Source of the DNA: Sistotremastrum niveocremeum HHB9708
Lineage: Eukaryota; Basidiomycota; Agaricomycetes; Sistotremastrales; Sistotremastraceae
Assembly (NCBI GenBank): GCA_001630475.1
Contig: KV419441.1
Coordinates: 192,621-256,620, forward strand
Direction: 5' to 3'
DNA: 64,000 nt
Part shown: in pieces, positions 45,828 through 59,041 of the stretch
How the letters are laid out: the number at the start of each line of letters is the position of its first letter
Numbering within the stretch: the stretch's first letter is position 1
Translations under genes and position numbers: made by a program
Notes under the pieces: model-generated
Told to the model about the DNA's origin: nothing
Databases searched by the model: none
Seen by the model: the letters and a program-made list of their open reading frames with translations, nothing else

Positions 45828-48476
45828 GAAGTTGGGGAGTTTGTATATCCGGGATATCGATACCGTGTCGGTGTCCCCGCCTGCCGCAGTGTTCGGCATC
45901 TCGTATAGATCTGTGAAAGGAGACGAAAACTGTCTTTCACTCACGCCCGCTCGGAAGATTGCTATTCTCATACGTCTCTTCTAATTCTATTCTACACGAG
46001 AGCGCGATAATAGTGTATATATGTACATGTAGTCCGCTGAGCATAGTGAATCGCAATGTACGTATAGGCAAAGCATCGTAATTTCTGGTCTAAATCATCG
46101 TTCATTCTATTCTCCAGCAGAACATTCTGAGCCATTGCTTATTATTTACTTGCATCATTATTGGTAGACTGTTGTGCTTTCCAGGTTGCCCGTGACTGGC
46201 GTCGCACGGGCAGAAGTGCCAATGGAACAAAATAGGGCTATGGATGAGTCTGTGCAATGTTTGTTGGGCCGTTCATTAGGAAGAAGTTGACGAATCACAA
46301 TGCGCATTCACGGCATCCACGTCAATACCATTAGTTATTGTCCAGGTAACAGTCGATACTGTCACTGTGGCGGCGCATCAGCCTAGTGCAGACGAAAGGA
46401 AAAGTGTTGAGGGTGAAAGGGTGTGTACCAAATAACTGGGCATCATGGTCAGCCGCAACATCCATCATCCTCATTGCCAGGAAGAGCGTGAACAGTGAAC
46501 ACCTAGCCGAGAATTTATCATCAAACAGACGAGCCCTCTTCAAGCGTTCGAGTTAGGACTGGGCGCTTACTCAGTCTATTTATAACCTTCGCGATCGGGC
46601 ATATCCCGAAGCGAACCAAACAGAGACAAAGAGAGTACGTGATTCAGATTCAATTTATAATTAGTAAACAAGTTCTACAAAGTCTTGGACGATAAGTAAC
46701 AGTACGGTGAAAGTGTTAGCGACTCAAAGTCTGGATGGTCGATCTCCCACACGCTTATATGATCTGGTAGAGATAAGAATGAATAAGAACTATTCTTACC
46801 CGGCGTTCAAAGCTTATGGTGGCCATCGACATCCCGATCCTTCCAGTTGCACATGCGTCTCCGCTTGAAGCTCCCACACGCACACCTGTCCACGAAACGC
46901 TGCCAATTTCAAAGAACCTAGATGCCGCCATTGAGTATATTGGCCGTCGCTGAAAGAGGTTCAAAGTGGCGATGACGATGATGCCATCGTTCCGGTGGTG
47001 AAAGCAAAGAGGGGAGAGGGTGGTTCTCAGACCGCATGTTCGATATCCCGGTACGATACGAGACTGTATCACCCATTCAGCGACGGTCCCACGCCAAACC
47101 GGTGTTCAACAACCGCTCTTCTGCGTTGGCGTTGAATAGCCGCTCCATGGAACCATGCATGGACTTCTAAAGTGTTCGATTGAACGTAAAGTGGTGATTC
47201 TACGCACTCCGCTGGAGTGCAGAGATAGTAGTGGACTGGATGAAACTGGACGAGATATTCAAGGCACAGAATTCGAGTAGAAGCTTGCGTTGGTGTTGTG
47301 GAGGGGAACTGGAGCTGGTGTATGGTGTATGGGACGTTGCGCATGGTGGATGATGCCATGACTGAATAGAGCGTTGGGGAGCACGTTAACGTTAGGTCGT
47401 TCTAGGACGTTCTGACGAGCTTTGCCGTAATCACAGAAACACGGAGGCCGTCGCATCTGGCGTCGAGGGGAAGCATGGCGATGCAATGAAGTTGCATACG
47501 GTCGCAAACTCGAAAAAAAGATATTCGGGTGGATGATCTCTGCGAATGCTCGCGTCATCTGACGAATATTGGTTCGAGTAGTAAATACCAGCATGGACTC
47601 ACCGTGCCGTGAAGAAGCGAGTACTAGTATCACGTCGACCGTCAGCAGCGTCGTCGGCATGTGCTTCTTTCTGGATGTGCTTGTGCTTCCTTGGCGTCAA
47701 GGGGATCGATAAGGTCGCCATGCAGAATGGCTGGGTGGCCCGAGCAGAAAATACGACGGATAATGCGGATGGGGATGGTCTAGAGCCGAGGATGATCGAT
47801 GATGAAAGACCAAAGACCGGATGCATATGGGTGGAATCAGATTTGGAAAATCGTGTGGAGAGCAACGAGAAGCGAGAGAAGCTCTGTGATGAGCAGTCTT
47901 CCACGAGGAGAAGGTCGGCGCATGGTCAGGACAAGGTTAATAGCCTTGACCGCGCGGTCACGTTTATTATCGACGACGTAGGAGGGAAGGCTCGAGCAGC
48001 GGAGGACATGTGCTCGTCGTCGGACGAGATGCTGAAATTAGAACCATTTAATGCATCATAGAGACCCTCGTGCGCGACAGGACTATTCGGTGCAGACGAG
48101 AAGAGCCAGAGCTAGCCATTCGAAGCAGCGGTGACGGTCGACTAGACTGATTAGAGCTGACTTGTTTGGACCGTATGGTGGCTTCCGAACCGCGATAAGC
48201 ATCTTGCTCCCCACCACCATCGCCACACCTGACCCCGCGCCGCGTCTAGGGCATCCCAGATAAGCATGGCACAAGCATGGAACGTTATGCAGCCCGGTCT
48301 TTGCGTTCTTTGGGTCCGATGGAGCACAACGTCGAAGCCAGAACTTGCTCATCCGTTGAGCAGCCCGGCGTGGCCAACGTCGATCTCCAGCTTCTCCACC
48401 AAACGTCACGCTTCTCCTGTCTTGATGGCACATGCAGCCTTGCTCTCTCTCCACATGCATCTAGCAAACCAATTCG
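45828..48476. other. About 2.6 kb without a supported gene
   Basis: Several open frames occur on both strands. The longest is plus 47609-48061 (150 codons), with an overlapping minus 47599-47904; neither has family resemblance or convincing splice sites. The end of the stretch is the promoter region of the protease at 48578. Confidence 0.4.
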
Positions 48477-48484
48477 TATAAATA
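48477..48484 (+). promoter_or_regulatory. TATA box of the first aspartic protease
   Basis: TATAAATA lies 94 bases upstream of the ATG at 48578, a fitting distance for a highly expressed secreted enzyme. Confidence 0.6.
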
Positions 48485-48577
48485 TTGTCCAATGTCGTCT
48501 CCTGTTCTCCATCGCAGCCAGCGTTCCACTTCTCTCAGCTCCTCCCATCCTCAGATCTAGCTTTCTTCAGCTCATCA

Positions 48578-49959
48578 ATGGCCCGCCTCACCGCCCTCTT
48601 CGCCGCTCTCGTCCTTGCCTCAGTGACCCTCGCCTCGCCCGTCGTCGAGATCCGCGAGCCCCTCGTCACTCTCCCCATCGCCCGCAGACTCAACGCGACC
48701 AGCGGCCGCACCATCCTCGAGCACGACCAGGCCAGAGCACGGAACTTCCTCTCTCGTGGCAAGAAGTCAGCAGAGAAGCGCACTGCTTCTATCACCGTCA
48801 CCAACCAGGTCGACACCTACGTCGCCTCCGTCGGCGTCGGCAGCCCCGCCACCACCTACTCTCTCCTCATCGATACCGGCTCTTCTAACACCTGGCTCGG
48901 TGCCTCCAAGAAGTATGTCAAGACTTCTACCTCCAAGTCCACCGGCGGCTCCGTCTCCGTTTCCTACGGTTCAGGCTCCTTCAGCGGAACTGAGTGTACG
49001 TATCCACTTGTACCCTGATCGACATACCCTGACTGACTCTCTCCCTTCCCCTTAGACACCGACACTGTCACTCTCGGCTCAGGCCTCGTGATCACCGGCC
49101 AGTCCATCGGTGTCGCTTCCAGAGCCTCTGGCTTCGATGGTGTCGATGGTATCCTCGGTATTGGTCCCGTCGACCTCACCGAAGGCACCGTCTCCAACGC
49201 CAACACCGTCCCCACCGTCACCGATAACCTCAAGTCTCAGGGAACCATCTCCACCGAGGTCATCGGTATCTACTACGCTCCCACCACCTCTGAGTCCGTT
49301 GCTAACGGCGAGCTCACCTTCGGTGGAACCGACTCCTCCAAGATCACTGGATCCATCTCCTACGTCTCTCTCACCACCACTTCGCCTGCTAGTGCGTACT
49401 GGGGTATCAACCAGAGCGTGAACTACAACGGTGCTACCATCTTGAGCTCCACCGCTGGTATCGTCGACACCGGAACCACCCTCGTCCTCCTCGCCACCAA
49501 CGCGTACAACAAGTACGTCTCGGCCACCGGTGCTAAGCTCGACAGTTCCACTGGTCTCCTCAAGATCACCAGCGCCCAGTACAGCAAGTTGACCAACTTG
49601 AACTTTGTCATCGGCGGAACTACCTATGCTTTGACTCCCAACGCGTAAGCTTTCCTTTCTCTTCCATCCTAGCCCATTCTGACATTCTTCGATAGTCAAA
49701 TCTGGCCTCGTTCTTTGAACACCGCCATCGGTGGAACCTCCTCCGGCATCTATCTCATCGTCGGTGATGTACGTCCTCCTCTCCTCATTTATTAGTCCCA
49801 AGTCTGATCAGTAATCTTCAGCTCGGCTCCAACTCCGGTGAAGGTCTCGACTTCATCAACGGGTACGGATTCCTCGAGCGCTACTACTCCGTCTTCGACA
49901 CCACCAACAAGCGTGTCGGATTCGCCACCACCTCTCAAACTACCTCTACTTCCAACTAA
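48578..49959 (+). CDS. Secreted aspartic protease, polyporopepsin type (A1 family)
   Basis: Exons 48578-48995, 49056-49644, 49696-49768 and 49822-49959 give 405 residues. Start chosen at MARLTALFAALVLASVTLA, a clear signal peptide. An earlier in-frame ATG at 48485 would bury it. The propeptide ends in the Kex2-type site EKR (66-68); the mature enzyme begins TASITV. Catalytic aspartates are D99 in DTGSSNTW and D277 in DTGTTLVL; the flap region is SYGSGSFSGTE. The C-terminal QIWPRSLNTAIGG and FLERYYSVFDTTNKRVGFA blocks match polyporopepsins of wood-rot fungi (family EC 3.4.23.29). Expected role: extracellular protein breakdown at acid pH. A convergent paralogue lies at 51347-52737 with the same intron positions. 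Confidence 0.93.
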
Positions 49960-51346
49960 GCTCTTCACTCCTCCGTTCTCTCGCTCATTCGATTGATTAA
50001 AATTGCCAATATTGATGCTGATGACGATGATGATTTATTATTACTCATGTCTTGCATCTTTGGTTGTTCAGTAGTGTAAAAGTTTCTTGGAGATTAGAGT
50101 GTTTTAGCATTTGTAGTGTAGTGTACTCGGATTGGATCATTTGTTGTATAGGAGCTTGTAGTGCAATATATATGAAGCATCTATGTATACTTTCTTTCGC
50201 CGTTGGCTGACTGAGTTTCTTCTGACACTACCATCAAAATGACCTCGAGCAACTGAGTATCCTTACTATTGATATTCTTCTCAAGTCGCGAGCAGGATTG
50301 CCATTCGATCTCGATCGCGAGATAGGGTCCTCGGAACACCCAACGACCTCGGAGTCGAAGTGGCGCTTCGGCGCCCCGTGCAGAGGGCCCCACACTCGGA
50401 ATTCAAAACTCCTCACATGGGAGCCGTACGATTCCCATTGGTCAATAACTCGGCATGTATCGGCACGGTTAAAGTTAGTTCTAAATAAGGCACCGGGCCG
50501 CCCGAAACGTCCGAGATGCCGAGATGTGCTGACGGTGTTCTATCTGATGTGTAGATCTGACATGGTATGGTATGTAACCCCCCTCCTGAGCTACGATTGA
50601 GATTTATTGAGGGGTCGTCGAGAGCTGAGGGGTCGATCGAGCAGGCACGAAATTCTGGGGCCCTTCAGGGCGGGCCAATATAAAGCCTGTTTTTATTATT
50701 GGACGTCAATGTCCATTCTGTATAGAGAGATCGAGCTTTGTCTCTGGTGCGCAAAGGTGGAGTAAATGGGACGAGATGAGATCTTGGGGAAGCGAAACTG
50801 GGGCCCTTTTGAGGGCGGGATAAGTTAATGCCTAATGCCTGTTTTTATTATTAGACGTCGACGGCCGTTGATGCGTCGATGCATTATTATGTATGGAGAG
50901 ATCGAGCTTTGGTGAGTGGATTGAATGTGATCCCAGATGTCATTTTGAGGAGTCGTGTACGAGGTGGATGGATCGAAAGTAGGCGGCAAGCCAGATGGTG
51001 GAGTGCGGAGAACGCATTGAGTGATCAGAAGGCATCGATGCATCGAAAGAAGAGGTTGGACGTCAGAGTTGAATGGAATGCGTTCCCTTCCATTTTTTCT
51101 TTCCATGGGCATCTCATCGGAAATCGATGTACCGATATTTCATGAAGCTTTGCTATTATTTTCAATACGGCCGAAGTCAAACGAGGGCCAGTACCAGTTG
51201 CATGGTATGTCATGTATTACTCCACCGGGGAGTCTGAAATCTTGTCGACGACGATCACAATGAGTGCGACAAACAACTAAGTTAATGATAAATAGGACTC
51301 TTTCTCTACGCCTCTTTCAACTGTTTCCCGGCCTGCCGAATAACCC
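49960..51346. other. Region between the convergent proteases
   Basis: No gene is seen. It contains a short tandem duplication at 50651-50910 and long 3' flanks. Confidence 0.5.
50651..50910. repeat. Tandem duplication with GGGGCCC..CCTGTTTTTATTATT core
   Basis: About 90-110 bases are repeated at 50655-50745 and 50799-50912. Shared tracts are GGGGCCCTT, GGGCGGG, CCTGTTTTTATTATT, GACGTC and GAGAGATCGAGCTTTG. The second copy has a small insertion (AATGCCT repeated). Confidence 0.8.
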
Positions 51347-52737
51347 TCAGTTATTCGTCGAAGTCGTATACTTCGTCGTAGCGAATCCAACGCGTTTGTT
51401 GGTTGTGTCATAGACGGAATAGAATCGTTCAAGGAAGGTGTATCCCATGATGAAGTCAAGTCCATTTCCGGAGTGAGAGCCAAGCTAGAAGGGAGATCTT
51501 TGAGTAATTGTCTGAATAATCGACGAAATGTAACTTACATCCGAGACGACGAGATAGATGCCAGAAGCTGTCCCACCGATAGCGGTGTTTAACGTACGAG
51601 GCCATATTTGTCTAGACGCAAAGATTGAGATCATAAAGAGCAACATAATGGGAAGGAACGTACGCATTGGGCGTCAATGAATAAGTAACGCCGTTAGCGG
51701 AAAAGTCAAGATTCTTGAGTGCGTTATATTGGGCATTGGTGATGGTGAGCAAACCCGTATTCGAATCTCTCGTCGCACCAGTCGCCGTTTTATATCGTTG
51801 AAAGGCATCGGTAGCGAGAAGAACGAGAGTAGTTCCAGTATCGACAATCCCAGCCGTAGAACTCAACACGGTCGTAGAACCATATTGAATGTTCTGATTG
51901 ATACCCCAATAAAGACCAGCCGGCGAAGTCGAAGTAATAGGATTATAACTGATCGATCCCGTATATTTCGTACTGTCCACTCCGCCGAATGTGAGTTCGC
52001 CATTGGTAACTGCTCCGGAGGCAGTGGGTTCATATGAGATTCCGATGACTTCGGTCGAAATGGTTCCCTGAGACTTGAGGTTGTCCGTCACAGTGGGCAC
52101 GGTTGGGGTATTGGCGACGGTCCCTCTGGTGAGGCCGACGGGACCGATGCCGAGAATCCCGTCCAACGGCGCACTAAAGCCCATCGAATTCGCTGCAACG
52201 CCGATGGATTGGCCTCGGATGACCAAAGGCTGGGAAAGGGTCACCGTATCAGTGTCTGATATGGTTGATGTCAGGTTACGGTCTGTCCTATAAGAATCAT
52301 AAATGTAACTTACATTCAGTTCCGCTGAAGCTCCCAGAGCCATACGTGACTTTCACCGAGTTCCCAGTCGACTTGGACGACGATGTCTGAACATACTTCT
52401 TGCTTGCGCCGACCCAGGTATTGGAAGACCCAGTATCGATAAGAAGAGAGTACGTAGTAGCAGGCGTGCCAACGCCGGCAGAAGCGACATACGTCGTTCC
52501 GACATTGGTGACGTTGATAGACGCGGTACGTTTCTCTAGAGGATCATTGCCTCGAGAAAGTAAGTATTTTGCTCGCTCTTGGTCGTGTTGGAGGAGGGTG
52601 AATCCGCTTAGGGGAGTGTCGAGGGGGAGTCGAGAGATGGGGATGTTGAATGAGGGTTCGGTGATGTCGAGGATTGGTGAAGCCATTGTAATCGCCCCCA
52701 GGACGAGTGAAATAAATAAGGGATTAAGACGAGTCAT
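51347..52737 (-). CDS. Secreted aspartic protease, polyporopepsin type (A1 family), paralogue
   Basis: Exons 52314-52737, 51664-52255, 51539-51611 and 51347-51484 give 408 residues; introns sit at the same positions as in the protease at 48578. MTRLNPLFISLVLGAITMAS is the signal peptide, and LEKR ends the propeptide before TASINV. Catalytic motifs DTGSSNTW and DTGTTLVL are intact, as are SFSGTEYTDTVTL and QIWPRTLNTAIGG. Compared with its neighbour it has a few small indels in the propeptide and near MGFSAPLDG. It is probably active and secreted. The two genes are convergent, which indicates an inverted local duplication. A TATAAAA box lies 64 nt upstream. Confidence 0.93.
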
Positions 52738-52800
52738 GTTTGAGATAGAGATAGCAGTTGAAGATGTTCAGTGATGAATGAGCCGTTAAAGACGGGGCCC

Positions 52801-52807
52801 TTTTATA
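52801..52807 (-). promoter_or_regulatory. TATA box of the second aspartic protease
   Basis: TATAAAA on the minus strand, 64 nt upstream of the ATG at 52737. Confidence 0.6.
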
Positions 52808-52825
52808 GAGTTCATGCGAGAATCC

Positions 52826-52986
52826 GAGACACTAGGAAAAATGGGCAAGACATTCCGAGACCAACGTTCCAAGACAATCGAGACACCAAGTAAATATGAT
52901 ACTCATTCAAAAATTGTCTCGGGCTATTGAGACATAGAGTCTCACTCATCGAGTTGAATCACTGCAACCGAGACCTTGAGCGAGAC
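52826..52986. promoter_or_regulatory. Cluster of eight GAGAC/GTCTC motifs upstream of the protease
   Basis: GAGAC occurs at 52826, 52857, 52880, 52929, 52970 and 52982, and GTCTC at 52916 and 52939; most are preceded by CC or TC. Eight hits in 161 bp is far above chance expectation. The last two overlap the 3' end of the small gene at 52942. Whether a regulator binds is unknown. Confidence 0.45.
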
Positions 52987-53389
52987 ATCTGAGGAACTGA
53001 AACCGAGAATGTGCCAGTCGTAAATTCCAGAAATAATGAATCGCCAGTGTACGTTAGGAAACAATGAATAGATGAGATCAGGAAACGTCCACAACCCCTG
53101 CTTCGGGCTCGAGCAGAGTTTCAGCGGAGGGAAGGCCATGATGAAGGCGTTGGCTTCATCGGCATCCGGCACGTTGGCAAAACAGTTCCAAACAATTTCT
53201 TCCTCAAACGAGATAGAAACATGGTGAGCATTCCCGATCAACGCTATCATCCATTATCGATTGATTCCATGTCTGTATAGGCTGGGGGAGCTAGATTTCC
53301 CTACCCAAAACAAGTTTGGTCACCATCAGGTCCGTAGGAATCTCCGTCATCCATCTTCGACTCGGACCCGACTGAACGATGGCACTCAT
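52942..53389 (-). CDS. Small hypothetical protein
   Basis: Exons 53305-53389 and 52942-53243 (intron GTAGGG..GATGATAG) give 128 residues. Coding is suggested by a continuous, aromatic-rich, balanced sequence (EEEIVWNCFANVPDADEANA, GLWTFPDLIYSLFPNVHWRF, GIYDWHILGF). The ATG at 53387-53389 opens MSAIVQSGPS; an in-frame upstream ATG exists. There is no signal peptide or known family. The gene ends about 200 bp upstream of the protease start. Confidence 0.5.
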
Positions 53390-54698
53390 ATTGCATATTA
53401 GGTGGCTGGTGGACGAGACCTTCGAATTGGAAAGCGAACACTCTTTTCGTAGGCGTGGGCATTGCAGCCGCGACTTATGCCACCTTCCGGTTGAGCGCGA
53501 GTCATGAGGTGCGCACACTCATCGTGCTCCTCGTGCCACCGAACATTCCTGACTTAGCTATTCTAACTTTGTCTCGTAAACAGTGGAGATATGTCGAGCC
53601 CATCAAACCTATCCCTTCAATGGCGGTAAGCCCATTTCGCTTCTTGACAGGTTGTGATGATAATCCCTGCTCTAGTGGTCGAAACAGTACACAGAGAAGA
53701 AGCAAGAAGACAGTTGATCACAGTACTGAGATCTATTATCTCTGTTTGTATATCATACTCTTTGGCCAGTTCAATCTGATGAATCATTCACAATTCCGAA
53801 CGTCCGGATATTTTCGTCCTTCAAGTACTCGAAAAGAGTTGTCGGCATTCCTCTCCACATCTCATCATCCCGTTGTCGCACCCAAGATGAATCTTTGTCT
53901 CCAGTGTCCCCTGTAACTTTTCAGAAGACCACTCGGGGAAACTGAGGAGCCTTCACGGGCCACCCCTTTTTGAATCACGGAAGTTCGCTTTACGTGTGGG
54001 CTGTTATCAGCTTCATTCACACTGCCATTTGTTGCACCATTATCGTCATCACCGACTTATACAAGGGTTTCGATCTCTCGGCAAAGTCAGGAACCACTCA
54101 CCGTTCGCTTGAGAAAGAATCAGCGATATCGCCGACGACGAGGACTCTGTGCATTTGCTCAATAAATCAGTGTGCTCCGGAGCATGTGCTACATGTTCCG
54201 TTTCTCCTATGCAACTCCTGGCCACACCATGGGCTACGCTGAAATGCCTCACTCATGGCGTCATAATTAAGGGCAATTCAAAGCGCAGATCTGTGTTCCA
54301 TCCCTCTACGGCTGACTGAATAACAGGTTCCATGCTGGCTGAAGCAGATCAATAATTCAGCGAGCCGTTTCGTTGTTGTCCATGCTGATTGCTGATTTCA
54401 TATCTGGATGTCATCCTGTCACCCCACAAGTTCTTGGACATAATTCGACGTTGTTCGGACGCATCCATAGCTTCGGCATGACATCCTACCTTCTCGAAAT
54501 GGGGTAGACGGGCCGGGTTCGGTCACCCTGGTTGAAGTTTGGAGTCGCCAGTCAATGCCTTTTTGGAAGTTACTCGGCTTTTCTCGGTGGCAGACGATAT
54601 TGAAGTTTACTCTGCGGCCCGGGCTGAACGCTGAGACATTCCAAGAAGTATGTTTGAGATTTTACATTATCGATTTTACAGTTTTACTATTGAATGGT
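53390..54698. other. No supported gene
   Basis: A plus-strand open frame at 53455-53916 (153 codons) and several shorter ones lack family resemblance or splice support. The right end is the 3' flank of the oxidoreductase gene. Confidence 0.4.
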
Positions 54699-55933
54699 TT
54701 ACAGGCTGGCGAGTTCAACAAGATTTCCGTTACTGTTGAGCGCAGCTTGGATGACTGCGACATCTTTCAATGCCTCTCTTGGCTCGCCCAACCCGAGTCC
54801 ATCGTCCTCGCCGACAATAGCGAACAAGAAACTCTGGATCTCTGAGCGTACACCCGAACCCAACACGTCGATGACTTCCGTTTCTTCATGCTCGCCTTCG
54901 GTACCGGAAACTTTGTGGATCGTCGTGCGAATGATGCCTTTCCCTGCGTCGTTCTTTGCGTTTTCGATCTGGAGCCATCCCTTTTCACCGCTGACAAAGG
55001 TGCCGTTGACTTTCTCTCCGAGAGAATTTGCAGGGGATGCAAACGAAAGATCGAACGAGCCTTGCGTACCATCCGCACACTTGAGAATGCTAAAGATGGT
55101 GTCCTGAGGCGCAAGATAATCCTTGTTCAGCGATGCGAAACCGGAAAGATGGGTGAGGGGAGAAGGGAGGACCACACGAAGAACTGCAGCAGAGTGCACA
55201 CCGCCATCGAGCAAAAAACCGCCCTGATAGTCGGGTATGGTCCGCCATGGTGTTTTATACCACTTTGAACTCTGGTCGAGTTTCCCAATGCCACGTAAGC
55301 CGAAGCCGATCACTTTACCGATCTTGCCGTCGCGGATGGCCTTGCCGGCGGCACGGTATCCCGGTTCCGCTTCGAAATTTTCGGCCACCCGCCAGATGAG
55401 TTTGCCCTTGTATGACGCCTCGTAATCCGCGATGAGCTTATGGGCATCAGCGACAGTTGCAGCGACGGGCTTTTCTGAGAGGACGTGTTTGCCAGCTGCG
55501 AGCGCCTTGCGGATCACGTCTGGCTGAGCGGTGATCGGAAGAGCTACGATGACGGCTTTGATATCTGATCTAGCCAATAACCTGCATATATAGCATCAGA
55601 CTCAAAGTTTTGGATAATCTAGTAGACTCATGTGAGGCGAAATACTCACACATCGAGCCCTTCGCTGTCTTCGCTGTATATGGCAAGATCTTTGAGTCCA
55701 AGAATGGATTCAGCGTCCTTGGCAAGCTCGGCTGCAGACTTCTTGGATCGAGAATATACAGCGCGCAAAACGGTGTAGTCACGGAGGTCGGCCAGGGCGG
55801 GAAGATGGGCTGGGAGTAATCAGATTCGCATCCGACGGTGAAACGTCGTATGTGGGGACTTGAACTCACCTTCTTTGGCAAAAAGGCCAGCACCAAGGAT
55901 GGCGATGCCGAGAGACGGATTATGAGAGGCCAT
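54699..55933 (-). CDS. Gfo/Idh/MocA-family NAD(P)-dependent oxidoreductase
   Basis: Exons 55870-55933, 55650-55809 and 54699-55581 give 368 residues. The N-terminal Rossmann motif is GIAILGAGLFAKEAHLPAL; the family signature EKPVA is at 111-115, and DGGVHSAAVLR carries the conserved Asp and His of the second domain. These enzymes oxidise or reduce sugars, inositols and related polyols with NAD(P); the substrate cannot be told from sequence. No signal peptide, so it is cytosolic. Introns GTGAGT..CTCCCAG and GTGAGT..TATGCAG are phase-consistent. It is divergent from a GH1 glucosidase across 348 bp, which suggests a shared sugar-use role. Confidence 0.92.
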
Positions 55934-56281
55934 GGGTGTTGTGGTTGTAAGAAAGAAAGGAGTGCAGACTGTTTGGGTATTGGAAGACGAGTTTGAAGCA
56001 AGGAGTACCGTGTTTCGCGTAGTCGGATCGTCTTCGGCGAAACTATAATAATTTTGGAAAATTGATTATATGGTCACAGATTATGTCACACGCAATCAGT
56101 AGGAGCCAATCAGAATTTTTCAGAAATGAGAGAATTGGAGCCGCGGAAAGTTGTCGGCGTATCGTCCGAGTTGCGCCCGCCAACTTAACGAGAACCGGGA
56201 CTAGGAAAGGTTTGTGAACGAGTACTAAAAGCACGGCATGGTACCAGGAACGATGTTCTTCCTCTCCCCAAACCACCCACC
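55934..56281. promoter_or_regulatory. Bidirectional promoter region (oxidoreductase / GH1 glucosidase)
   Basis: The two ATGs are 348 bp apart in opposite directions. The middle is AT-rich (56043-56075). A single GGTTTGTGAACG tract and a CCACCATGG start context precede the GH1 gene. No operator could be identified. Confidence 0.5.
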
Positions 56282-58625
<2,344 letters not shown>

Positions 58626-59041
58626 GTGTGGCACGCATCTCATCATATCATCTCGCACCATGTCATCGTTTCTTTCGTGGTTCCCATCATACAGTCCACC
58701 TGTCCGTTTGGCAAACCATCATCTTTGATTTCATATCACGATTTTGAGCAATTCAGATATATAGTCAATGTACTTTTCCACTCCCTCCCTCTCTCTTTCA
58801 TATTACATGCAGGCCAAGCTATATATATATTCTCTTTTTGTCTTCTACAGCCTAGACGATCGCAATATAGATCTAGATCTAGAAACTCGATCATGATCAC
58901 GATTCCTGTTTTATTCCGCAAGTGGATACGTGTCGGGTGTAATGTGGAACAGTGTCGCATCGACTTGCATGTGAGCTTCCTCGAGCCGCCAGCGCACCTC
59001 TTACCCCGAACGATCGTCCGAATTCTACGAGTACAGTATCG
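58626..59041. other. Convergent 3' region
   Basis: No gene. AT-rich, with a run of ATATAT and AGATCTAGATCTAG palindromic sequence near 58868-58881. Confidence 0.5.

Noticed and set aside
47599-48061. Overlapping open frames of 150 (plus) and 101 (minus) codons
   Set aside because: No family resemblance, splice support or neighbouring exons; such overlaps are expected by chance in GC-balanced DNA.
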